Shown piece after piece: positions 35,501 to 41,936 of a DNA stretch of 64,000 nucleotides. Position numbers and translations under genes: made by a program. Below the pieces are notes generated by a model, which made no database searches, was not told the DNA's origin, and was given only the letters and a program-made list of their open reading frames with translations. Each line of letters begins with the position of its first letter. Within the stretch, counting starts at the first letter, position 1. Source of the DNA: Spirosoma profusum (GTDB lineage: Bacteria; Bacteroidota; Bacteroidia; Cytophagales; Spirosomataceae); assembly GCF_014699005.1 (NCBI RefSeq), contig NZ_JACWZY010000010.1, forward strand, positions 1-64,000, read 5' to 3'.

Positions 35501-36212
35501 TATTCCGCTGGCGTTGGGCCTGTTCAATGAAGAGAATAAACCTTTTGCCATTCAATTCTTAAATGCCGCAATTGAGCGTCCGAACAAAGATGACGAGGGT
35601 ATAGAACGTCCATCTTACTCCTTGATGACAGGCTTTATCGGCACCGCATCTATCATCGAAGCACTTTCCGAAAACGGAAGTACGACTAATGCGTATCGGC
35701 TTTTGCAGCAGCAGGATTATCCGTCGTGGCTTTATTCGGTGGTCAACGGCGCTACGTCCATTTGGGAACGCTTGAATTCATATACTGTTGAGAAGGGATT
35801 TGGCGGCAACAATAGCATGAATTCCTTTAATCACTATTCTTTTGGGGCCGTAGCGGCCTGGATGTATAACTATTCATTGGGTATTCAACGCCACCCGCAG
35901 CAGGCGGCTTTTAAGGAAATTGTCCTCAAACCTACCCCCGATCCCACTCACAAAATAACCTACGCCAAAGGGTATTATGATTCCATTTATGGACGTATCA
36001 ATAGTGAGTGGAAATCAGAAGGAAATCAATGGACGTACAAAACCAGCTTGCCAGCGAACACGACTGCTACGTTATATTTACCCGTCAGGAGTATTAATCA
36101 AATTAAAGAGAACGGAAAATCAATTTCCCAATTGCCGGGGGTCCGTCAAGTTGATAATCAGGTGCTTATTCCTTTAGGTTCGGGCAGCTATTCGTTTACA
36201 ATCAGTAATTAA
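32598..36212 (+). CDS. Alpha-L-rhamnosidase, glycoside hydrolase family 78
   Basis: This 1204-residue secreted enzyme (signal peptide to about residue 20) removes terminal alpha-L-rhamnose from plant or microbial glycans. A fibronectin-like first domain (25-130) is followed by an additional domain of about 180 residues (150-340), then the rhamnosidase N domain with GIYEMYLNGNRVSNDYFNPGLTQY, and the (alpha/alpha)6 barrel with catalytic-region motifs DTPARNERMGWSGD (about 752-765) and GDWLSPENGKND (about 868). The C-terminal beta domain ends in SGSYSFTIS. The extra domain looks like a beta-sandwich lectin and makes it longer than many family members. The stop codon lies 16 bp before the IS remnant. 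Confidence 0.93.
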   Translation: MKTLIHSFLLLLVCIGAAFANTSIDNLQVDYQPTPLGIDQTNPHFSWQMKALDAKRGYAQIAYQLIVTDAQKHVVWDSKKVNSGISHAIEYAGQALQPTTRYVWNVTVWDNTGKSSTNSSWFETGLMNPTIAAWSGAKWIGGGSDELVFYSHYVSVYKIQYNVQLDQASRSTKAAFVFGANDRRLMNSDLNLEGMKNEQNQSYIAFELDISSVSDSPDGLAKINIYRVGYAKNDKADVPFKTLTIPQTLINNANKYEKHTIVAECNFGLFELFVNGNQEANKLKEKTDAPPSRFGPRGFNLNPAGSGNNFISFPMVADIGFKVGPNQTAHFSQVEIRNYRFPSNLLFFENSTKSAYNGIFKSPNLAVDNGRYTLKGESLVIADPSRNAAPMLRTTFATSAKPIAKARLYVTARGIYEMYLNGNRVSNDYFNPGLTQYNKHHMYQTYDVTTALKSGQKNAIGAWLSEGWWSGNITFSGENWNYFGDRQSLLSKLVVTYADGSEQVVTSTPREWKLFTDGPVRYGSFFQGEVYDATKEALVKNWSMPTYSDAGWKSTVEVPLEGTAYAGTFTNPFGQKSTMDYSGFKLIGQMGENASLVKTLPAQNVTQVRPNVFVYDMGQNMVGFPQIRIKNGKKGQVVTLRYAEMKYPDLAEYKVNTGMVMMENIRAALAHDTYILKGGDETIQPRFTFHGYRYVELTGIGQSVPVTDVKGLVISSITNLTSHYETSNALVNKLWQNITWSLRSNFLSIPTDTPARNERMGWSGDISVFSRSATYLTNADLFLRRHLLAMRDVQAENGRFTDVAPMGGGFGGTLWGSAGIVVAWETYRQYGDVALLSEHYDAMKRYVQFLETKVDKATGVLNEGPLGDWLSPENGKNDNTLFWMAYFAYDLDMMSKIATVLGKSEEATQFTKRRDEIKTAWNEIYVDKTTHKTVKSGVKTGFMGPPNQQDQAQKSDKGQVIDTQASYAIPLALGLFNEENKPFAIQFLNAAIERPNKDDEGIERPSYSLMTGFIGTASIIEALSENGSTTNAYRLLQQQDYPSWLYSVVNGATSIWERLNSYTVEKGFGGNNSMNSFNHYSFGAVAAWMYNYSLGIQRHPQQAAFKEIVLKPTPDPTHKITYAKGYYDSIYGRINSEWKSEGNQWTYKTSLPANTTATLYLPVRSINQIKENGKSISQLPGVRQVDNQVLIPLGSGSYSFTISN

Positions 36213-36438
36213 ATCTGCGTAAGCGGGGTGTACGTCGTCAGATGAAAGTGGACAAAAAGGGTGGAAAGGGACGAGACAATTCAGTAATCACATCGGCGAC
36301 CTGGTTGTTTCACCTAAATCACCTTAGTAATGTCTAATTCAACTAAAAAGTCCTCTCAGAGCCGATCAAAAACGGCTCAATCAACTTCAAGTTCCTCAGA
36401 GCGCAAACCGACCCTATTGATTATCAAAGACATCCAGC

Positions 36439-36454
36439 CGCACCGGCGGCCTGG
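36439..36454 (+). repeat. Possible further 16-bp word in the transposase remnant
   Basis: CGCACCGGCGGCCTGG matches the 16-bp word at 14 of 16 positions. It stands where the conserved NELWQTD segment of IS3 transposases is lacking. It may be an insertion, or simply codons for HRRP next to a deletion; I cannot decide. Confidence 0.35.
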
Positions 36455-36512
36455 CTATTTCAAGATCAAAGGCTGGGGCTGTTATTATCTCTCAACAGTG
36501 CTGGATGACTAC

Positions 36513-36528
36513 CGCTCCGGCGGCCCGG
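36513..36528 (+). repeat. 16-bp word CGCTCCGGCGGCCCGG inserted in the transposase
   Basis: It lies between the codons of LDDY and SRYILAW, two parts of one conserved motif, and shifts the frame by one base. It is an exact copy of the word at 28620-28635. Confidence 0.85.
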
Positions 36529-36849
36529 TCGCGATATATTTTAGCGTGGGAACTGTGCCCCTGTATGCAGGCTACAGACGTTGAGCGAAGGGTGCAAGTA
36601 GCTCTAAAAGCCAGTAGTTTGACGGCTGATCAACGACCTCGCATGTTCTCGGACAATGGTTCAGCTTTTGTGTCTCGCTATCTGAAAGGGGAAAGCATAG
36701 AACATATTCGCAGTTCGCCGTTTCATCCGATGACTCAAGAAAAAATTGAGCGGTATCACCGGTCAATGAAAAATGTGCTGTTACTGGAACACTACTATAG
36801 TCCCGATGAATTGAGGACGCGCCTAACGGAGTGGGTAGATTACTACAAC

Positions 36850-36865
36850 CGCGCGGGCGGCCCCG
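36850..36865 (+). repeat. Diverged 16-bp insertion in the transposase
   Basis: CGCGCGGGCGGCCCCG lies between the codons for DYYN and HQRYHE. It matches the 16-bp word at about 12 positions, and removing it restores the frame. Confidence 0.65.
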
Positions 36866-36882
36866 CACCAACGCTATCATGA

Positions 36883-36898
36883 CCGGGGCGCCGGAGCG
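36883..36898 (-). repeat. 16-bp word inserted in inverse orientation
   Basis: CCGGGGCGCCGGAGCG splits a single GAA codon of RYHESLENV. Its inverse matches CGCTCCGGCGGCCCGG in 15 of 16 positions. Removing it restores the frame. Confidence 0.85.
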
Positions 36899-37213
36899 AT
36901 CACTTGAGAATGTACGTCCCGCCGATGCATACTGGGGTCGCCAATAGCAAATCGTAGCTGAACGGCAAAAAATCAAGCGACTAACGATGGCCCAACGACG
37001 GAAAAGTGGCCCACCGCTGTGGTCATATTTTTCAGCGAGTTCAAAGTGCTTAAAAGTACATCTTCTGTTTTACCTCCATCTGTCCACTTTCGGTTGACGA
37101 TATACAAATAGTAGAATAAGGACAGGGAGAAGATATCTCACAGTTTTAGCGCATTTGCAACCAAAGCGAATCGATGGTTACATTTACTCCAAAGAGGTTT
37201 ACCTAATGGCATA

Positions 37214-37241
37214 AAAAGCCCGCCGAAGTGAGTCAGTGGGC
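37214..37241 (-). terminator. Probable terminator of the HNH gene
   Basis: On the minus strand AGCCCAC and GCGGGCT pair with one mismatch and are followed by TTTTT. It stands about 155 bases past the stop at 37398. The rest of 37107-37397 shows nothing recognisable. Confidence 0.55.
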
Positions 37242-37397
37242 TGTTATGTGTCTGGAAAGGAATTTTCTTTCAAGTTCAAATATTGATCGGGGTTTAACTC
37301 TATAGCCCCACCATTTTGACAAACGAATAGATTTAAACCGGCTCAACGCTACAACTTTGGGCACGTGTTATTATTGCAGGGGAGGAAAGCCAATGGG

Positions 37398-38209
37398 TTA
37401 TTGGTTAAATAGCCTGTTGTCGCGCTTATCATCGAAACACTTGTACAGGGTCAGATCTACATCATTAAACTTCTTAATAATTCTATAGCCATTAAAGTAC
37501 TGCCTTTTTAGGTCTAAACTTTTATTTATGTACAAGTCAAAGGTCAACTTCCAGATTGGTGAGGTAGCGATGGCAAAAACATGACCTAGTAATTCAAATT
37601 CCAAACAACCGTATTCAGCTAACAAATAGTCTAAGTGATAATTTGATGGATCGATACAAAGCTTGGGGTGAGTAATTAAATCGTCTGAAATAAATAACAT
37701 ACCAACACTACGTTCAAAATGCAAAACAGGATAATCGCTAAGGTCGTACCGGGCAAATGCTCTTATAAAATCAAACTTACTATTATGCCCATCACCCATC
37801 TGCCTTTCAGTCTCCTCAAGGAATACCTTATTTAGTTGTCTGGTGATTATTTCTTGAAAGTGGGAGCGAAAGCTATACGCTGGTTTTAGTCTAAATGTTA
37901 TTGGTTTGCTCTTGAAGTTTACATCAAAAAAGATTGACTTATAACGACCAGCAGCATGGCCCCTCCCTATTGGAGTGCCGTTATTAAGAATCCTAAACTT
38001 GGACAAATTCAATGACTCCTTGAGGATAGTTTTCCACTCTGCGGGTTCCCAAAATAAGAATTACATGAATCGCATACAATTGGGCATATCTGTCGACCAC
38101 CTAAAGATTGTGGAATAGTATGTACATCTCTATTAAATGTTACCCTGGGTTCCTTCTGATTAGACCAAATGCATTTTTTTATGCCTTTATCGATTTCATT
38201 GCTGCTCAA
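37398..38209 (-). pseudogene. HNH-endonuclease-like gene split by a frameshift
   Basis: The first part (38209 down to about 38045) encodes KKCIWSNQKEPRVTFNRDVHTIPQSLGG and VCDSCNSYFG, the zinc-knuckle and H-x-I-P-x-S-L-G-G pattern of HNH proteins with a Cys-x-x-Cys-Asn. Directly after CNSYFG the frame shifts by one and continues without a stop as EPAEWKTILKESLNLSKFRIL and a further 195 residues to 37398. Together they make a protein of about 270 residues, the plausible full length. The first frame begins with a TTG since a TAA stands just upstream. The gene is visibly AT-rich and almost free of the TACGT word. The product would be a nuclease; its system is unknown. Confidence 0.7.
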
Positions 38210-38277
38210 TCCTGCTTAGCGTTGTTATGCCTACAACTTCTAATTAAACAGTGTTGTATGCAAATACGTATGCAAAC

Positions 38278-38311
38278 AAAAAACCGCCAACATTGCTGAA
38301 GGCGGCTTTTT
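38278..38311 (-). terminator. Terminator downstream of the tRNA
   Basis: AAAACCGCC and GGCGGCTTTT form a stem around a 12-base loop, with A and T runs on both sides. It lies 26 bases past the 3' end of the minus-strand tRNA. Confidence 0.85.
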
Positions 38312-38336
38312 GTTTATATGTATCTGTCAATCAATG

Positions 38337-38420
38337 AGCCAGTGGAGGGATTCGAACCCCCGACGCGCTTGCGCATCCTGATTACAAATCAGGCGGAATC
38401 GACCGCTATCCGACACTGGC
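38337..38420 (-). tRNA. tRNA-Thr (anticodon UGU) with a long variable arm
   Basis: The 84-nt cloverleaf reads: acceptor GCCAGTG paired with CACTGGC, D-arm with a 3-bp GGA/TCC stem, anticodon arm CCTGA-TTTGTAA-TCAGG (anticodon TGT), a 15-nt variable region ATGCGCAAGCGCGTC that can form a GCGC-AA-GCGC hairpin, and T-arm GGGGG-TTCGAAT-CCCTC. The CCA end is not encoded. Acceptor, anticodon arm and T-arm are those of Bacteroidota tRNA-Thr(UGU), but the variable arm is class II-like, which Thr tRNAs normally lack. Confidence 0.9.
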
Positions 38421-38449
38421 AATCCTCAATCCAGAGCTGAATTGTGGTG

Positions 38450-38481
38450 CAAAACTAACAATTTTAAGCGTCACGTGCAAA
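38450..38481 (-). promoter_or_regulatory. Promoter of the tRNA gene (Bacteroidota type)
   Basis: On the minus strand TTTG (38481-38478) is followed after 20 bases by TAGTTTTG (38457-38450), matching the Bacteroidota -33 TTTG and -7 TAnnTTTG elements. The tRNA begins 29 bases further on. Confidence 0.75.
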
Positions 38482-38527
38482 GCAATTTTCAATTTTGTCC
38501 TACGCGTAACGGACTTTTTCGTGAAAG

Positions 38528-41038
38528 TTATGCCTGTGCTACTCGCAACTGATGCCGTAGGTCGGCCAGTTGCTTTTCGGCGTCGGCGATTTTCTTGTCA
38601 ATATCAGCACGGAGTTTGTCAGCGTTTTTAGAACGGGCAAAAAATTCGATGTTGTTCCGATACGTAGCAATGTCGTTTTCAATAGCTGTGATACGTCGGC
38701 GGATGTCGCTTTCCCGCTTATTATCTCCTCCATCGCGATAGCCACCACCACGATTCGAATCCCGTCCGCCACGGATGGCTTCTGCTTCACTTTGCAGCAT
38801 AATCCGCTCTTTGTCTTTCGCTGGAATTTTACCCGTAGCGCCAACCAATGCATTCACTGCATTGATATATCGCTTTTGGGTCGACTGCATATCTTTCTTC
38901 GGTACGAAGCCAATGGTGTTCCACTCCTTCTTGAATTCATTCAGTTGAGAGAGGTCGGCGTTAGCCGTCGCGGCAGCTTCAATACGTTCGATCAGAGCAA
39001 TCTTCCGCGCTAAATTCTCTTCAAACTCACGCTCTGTTTCCTGATTTTTCGACCGTTTTTTATCGAAGAAAGCATCACAGGCAGCTTTGAAACGGTCGAA
39101 AATACTGTTCTTTTGTTTCTCTGGAACCTGACCAATATTTTTCCACTGCTTCTGTAGCTCAATCACCGTCTGCGTAATTTCAGGCGACTCCTGTCCAGCG
39201 GCCAAAATGGCTTCGACCTGCTCGCAAAGCTGAACTTTTGCCCGCAGATTTTCTTCGCGCTTGCTTTCCAGTTGACGGAAAAACTCCCCTTTATTGTGGA
39301 AGAACGTTTTTAGAGCGGCCCAGAATTTCTTGCTTAATTCTTTGCCTTCCTCACGCGGCATTGGCCCCTTAATGGCGTTCCAGCGATCCTGCAGCCCCAT
39401 AACCACTTTTGTGCGGTCGTTCCAGTCGTTAATGCTGTTCGACGTAAAAGATGTCAGCGGTACTAATTCTTCATAAATTGCCGACTTTTCTTCATACAAC
39501 TGCGCCGACTCTTTCCGCTGCTCGTTGGTCTGGTCACGACGTTTATCATACAGTACGTCCAGAGCCACTTTCATACGACCCCATAGCACTTCCTGCTCAG
39601 CTTTAGGAGCTGGTCCAATGTGCTTATATTCCTCGAACAGAGCGTTCGCTTCGTCAATTGTTTGGCGGGTCACAGCCGTTTCTTCCACGGCTTTTGCCAT
39701 CGCTTCAACTTTCTCGATGACTTCTGATTTGAGCGTAGCATTACGTTTACGGTCGAGTTCTTTTAACTCAAAGTAAATATTACGGTTGCTGTAATAACGG
39801 TCGACCAGGGCGTGATACGTGGCCCACAACGTAGCATTATGCGGGGAATTCATGTTTCCGGCCGCTTTCCACTCGTCCTGAATTTTCTTGAACTCGTTCC
39901 AACTTACTTTCGGATCGCCAGCGTTGTTTTCTTCGTTTTCAACGAGTTCGCGCAGGCGCGTCAGCAATTCTGTTTTTGCGGCAAAGTTGTTATCCTTTGC
40001 CTTGTCCAGATTCTGGAAATACGTATTTTTCTGACTTTTGATTTGCTTGTACAACTCGTCGAACCGTTGTACCAAATCGTCATACTTATATTCAAAACCT
40101 TCCTCGGCGCCAGTTTCTGCCACGTACGTTTGTAAGGCAGCTTCCCGTTCAGCCCGTTTCATCTGATCAAACAAGGGCTTAACTTCTTTAAGCACCTGAT
40201 CGGCCTTTTTGAAATCGCTGGGGTTTACGCTTGTCGCGCTGATAACTGCCATCTGAGTTTCGAGCAGATTTACAAAATCCTGTTTCGAAAACTGGCTATA
40301 ATCAGTAACTGGCTGAGACGAATGCTCTGTTTCTTCTTCCGGTTCCGGTACAGTTGCGTAGTGCGCCGTTATGTCTTCGCTCATAAACGGTTCTGTCTCG
40401 GTTTCAGTAGCAACAGGCGTTTCTTCCGCAACGGGTTCAGCCGAAGTTTCAGCCGTGGGCTCTTCAGCGACCGAAGGCGTGGGGGCCGCTTCAGTTACAG
40501 GCTCATCAGCAGTTTCCGCCACAGGTTCATTGGTGGCTGCTACGTCGTCAGATGAGGTAGCGTTTGGTGAAGCCGTTTCCTCGCTTTCTGCTATATGTAC
40601 AGGCACGTCGGCATCAGCTGAAATAGTCGGCACGTCTACCGACGTAGCAGACGGTTCAGCACTTTCTGCCGATGCAACGGGTCCGCTATCCGTCTCTGAA
40701 ACTATATTGTCCGTTTCTGAAACCACTTCGGGAGTTACTGGTACGTCTTCGTTCGCAACGGGGGCAGACTCAGTCAAATTGGTTGTTGTTTCGGATAATA
40801 CGGGTGCTATTTCTGTAACACCTGTAGCCTCTGCTGGTTCGGCAGAGAGCGTAGACGTAGCGTCCGCCGGTTCGGGCGTAGCTTCTGCACTCTCGGCTTC
40901 TGATTCGCCGGGCGTGGCCGCAACGAGCTCTTCTGCTTCAGAGGGGGTAAGGGATTCGGGAGTATTCACTGCCAGCGCATCGGTTGCCTGATTCGTGGTT
41001 TCCGACTGCTGGTTAATTTCCTGTTCTTGGTTTGCCAT
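38528..41038 (-). CDS. DUF349-repeat protein with long acidic N-terminal extension
   Basis: This 836-residue protein has an N-terminal region of about 250 residues made almost wholly of Ala, Glu, Ser, Thr, Val and Pro (repeats such as SETTNLTESAPVANED), which is probably disordered. Then come five or so DUF349 repeats of about 70-80 residues, each with a W-x-x-A/I-G motif (EFKKIQDEWKAAGNM, ELQKQWKNIGQVPEKQKN, EFKKEWNTIGFVPKKDM), and a C-terminal coiled coil (ADIDKKIADAEKQLADL). DUF349 proteins are of unknown function. No signal peptide is present. It is divergent from pdxH with 95 bp between them. Confidence 0.88.
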   Translation of the reverse strand: MANQEQEINQQSETTNQATDALAVNTPESLTPSEAEELVAATPGESEAESAEATPEPADATSTLSAEPAEATGVTEIAPVLSETTTNLTESAPVANEDVPVTPEVVSETDNIVSETDSGPVASAESAEPSATSVDVPTISADADVPVHIAESEETASPNATSSDDVAATNEPVAETADEPVTEAAPTPSVAEEPTAETSAEPVAEETPVATETETEPFMSEDITAHYATVPEPEEETEHSSQPVTDYSQFSKQDFVNLLETQMAVISATSVNPSDFKKADQVLKEVKPLFDQMKRAEREAALQTYVAETGAEEGFEYKYDDLVQRFDELYKQIKSQKNTYFQNLDKAKDNNFAAKTELLTRLRELVENEENNAGDPKVSWNEFKKIQDEWKAAGNMNSPHNATLWATYHALVDRYYSNRNIYFELKELDRKRNATLKSEVIEKVEAMAKAVEETAVTRQTIDEANALFEEYKHIGPAPKAEQEVLWGRMKVALDVLYDKRRDQTNEQRKESAQLYEEKSAIYEELVPLTSFTSNSINDWNDRTKVVMGLQDRWNAIKGPMPREEGKELSKKFWAALKTFFHNKGEFFRQLESKREENLRAKVQLCEQVEAILAAGQESPEITQTVIELQKQWKNIGQVPEKQKNSIFDRFKAACDAFFDKKRSKNQETEREFEENLARKIALIERIEAAATANADLSQLNEFKKEWNTIGFVPKKDMQSTQKRYINAVNALVGATGKIPAKDKERIMLQSEAEAIRGGRDSNRGGGYRDGGDNKRESDIRRRITAIENDIATYRNNIEFFARSKNADKLRADIDKKIADAEKQLADLRHQLRVAQA

Positions 41039-41133
41039 GTTGGGAACGTACCGATTACTTTTGCAAAAGTACGATTATATACGGATTTTCTTGTAGCAGC
41101 GTCAGTGAAAAGGCGATAAATAGAGCATTCCTA

Positions 41134-41775
41134 ATGTCCTCAGACATCAGTCATTTACGTAACGAATATACACTGGCAGGCTTAGATGTCGCCGATGTGC
41201 TCCCCGACCCTATTGCCCAGTTCCAAAACTGGTTCGATGCGGCAGTCCAGGCAAAGGTTCCTGAACCGAATGCTATGCATCTCAACACTGTAACACCAGA
41301 AGGTCGGCCCGATGGACGTATTGTGCTTCTAAAAGGCGTTTCAGAAGCGGGTTTCGTCTTTTTTACCAATTACGAAAGTCGAAAAGGGCAGGAATTAATT
41401 GCCCATCCTTTTGCCAGTCTTACCTTCTTTTACCCCGACCTGGAACGTCAGATTCGAGTGGAAGGCCGGGGCGAAAAAGTAAGTTCGGAAGAGTCTGATA
41501 CGTATTTTAATAGCCGCCCCCGCGGAAGTCAAATTGGCGCCTGGGCATCGCACCAAAGTTCGGTAATTCCGAATCGGGACGTATTGGAAATCCGTCAGCA
41601 CGAACTCGAAACTCAATTTGCGAACCAAACCATCCCTCGTCCAACGTATTGGGGCGGTTTTCGAATCGTACCCGACGTAGTGGAATTCTGGCAGGGACGG
41701 CCCAGCCGCCTGCACGACCGGATTCGATACCGGAAAGAAGGGGAAAGTTGGGTGATTGAGCGTCTGTCTCCGTAA
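41134..41775 (+). CDS. pdxH: Pyridoxamine 5'-phosphate oxidase
   Basis: This 213-residue FMN enzyme oxidises pyridoxine or pyridoxamine 5'-phosphate to pyridoxal 5'-phosphate. Marks are AMHLNTVTPEGRPDGRIVLLKGV, GFVFFTNYESRKGQEL, ERQIRVEGRGEKV, FNSRPRGSQIGAWAS, and the C-terminal family signature VEFWQGRPSRLHDRIRY. I use the ATG at 41134 (MSSDISHLR); the frame reaches back to a TTG at 41032 that overlaps the divergent gene. A family B palindrome follows the stop. Confidence 0.96.
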   Translation: MSSDISHLRNEYTLAGLDVADVLPDPIAQFQNWFDAAVQAKVPEPNAMHLNTVTPEGRPDGRIVLLKGVSEAGFVFFTNYESRKGQELIAHPFASLTFFYPDLERQIRVEGRGEKVSSEESDTYFNSRPRGSQIGAWASHQSSVIPNRDVLEIRQHELETQFANQTIPRPTYWGGFRIVPDVVEFWQGRPSRLHDRIRYRKEGESWVIERLSP

Positions 41776-41777
41776 AT

Positions 41778-41878
41778 AATGAGCGAAAGAGTGAATGAGT
41801 GAAAGAGCGGGGCTGTCGGATGGTATTCGCTCCGCTCCGGCAGCCCCGCTCTTTCACTCATTCACTCTTTCGCTCATT
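41778..41878. repeat. Family B palindrome with a variant core
   Basis: Octamer arms (AATGAGCGAAAGAGTGAATG and inverse) begin two bases after the pdxH stop codon. The inner stem GCGGGGCTGTCGGA/TCCGGCAGCCCCGC carries CGCTCCGGCAGCCCCG, a variant of the 16-bp word. Confidence 0.85.
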
Positions 41879-41936
41879 GAAGTAAAACCAACGGATTGAT
41901 TACTTTTAACGTCGAACTCCCTTTTCCTTCTTTTCT

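Larger units (their letters stand above)
36330..36947 (+). pseudogene. IS3-family transposase (OrfB, DDE core) broken by three 16-bp insertions
   Basis: The remnant covers the DDE integrase core: FKIKGWGCYYLSTVLDDY, then SRYILAWELC, SDNGSAFVSRYL, HPMTQEKIERYHRS, and a C-terminal end that reads YNHQRYHESLENVRPADAYWGR once insertions are removed. At 36513-36528, 36850-36865 and 36883-36898 exactly 16 bp of GC-rich sequence interrupt the frame; deleting each brings the next conserved motif back in frame. A TAG at 36945 then ends it, although codons typical of the family tail (QIVAERQKIKR) follow. The first catalytic Asp region (WQTD) is missing before 36456. It is not functional. Confidence 0.88.
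36229..37106 (+). mobile_element. Decayed IS3-type element, internally deleted
   Basis: Terminal inverted repeats of 26 bp with 21 matches lie at 36229-36254 (TGTACGTCGTCAGATGAAAG...) and 37081-37106 (inverse of TGTATATCGTCAACCGAAAG...). The TG...CA ends fit IS3-like elements. At 878 bp it is too short for an intact element: orfA and the first part of orfB are missing. No target duplication is visible at the ends. It begins 16 bp after the rhamnosidase stop. Confidence 0.85.

Noticed and set aside
38040..38060. Programmed -1 frameshift in the HNH gene
   Set aside because: The bases at the join do not form a standard X XXY YYZ slippery heptamer, and no downstream stem is evident. A mutation or sequencing error is more likely.
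36213..38420. Integration of the island into the tRNA with a duplicated att site
   Set aside because: I found no second copy of the tRNA 3' end at the other side of the island, and no integrase gene.
38337..38420. Reading the tRNA as tRNA-Tyr or tRNA-Ser because of its long variable arm
   Set aside because: The five-pair anticodon stem and seven-base loop place TGT at positions 34-36. Tyr would need GTA, which demands a shifted stem.
40371..40991. A 206-codon plus-strand frame opposite the DUF349 gene
   Set aside because: It is the shadow of the low-complexity acidic region. Its product is only Ser/Ala/Val/Gly and it has no independent signals.
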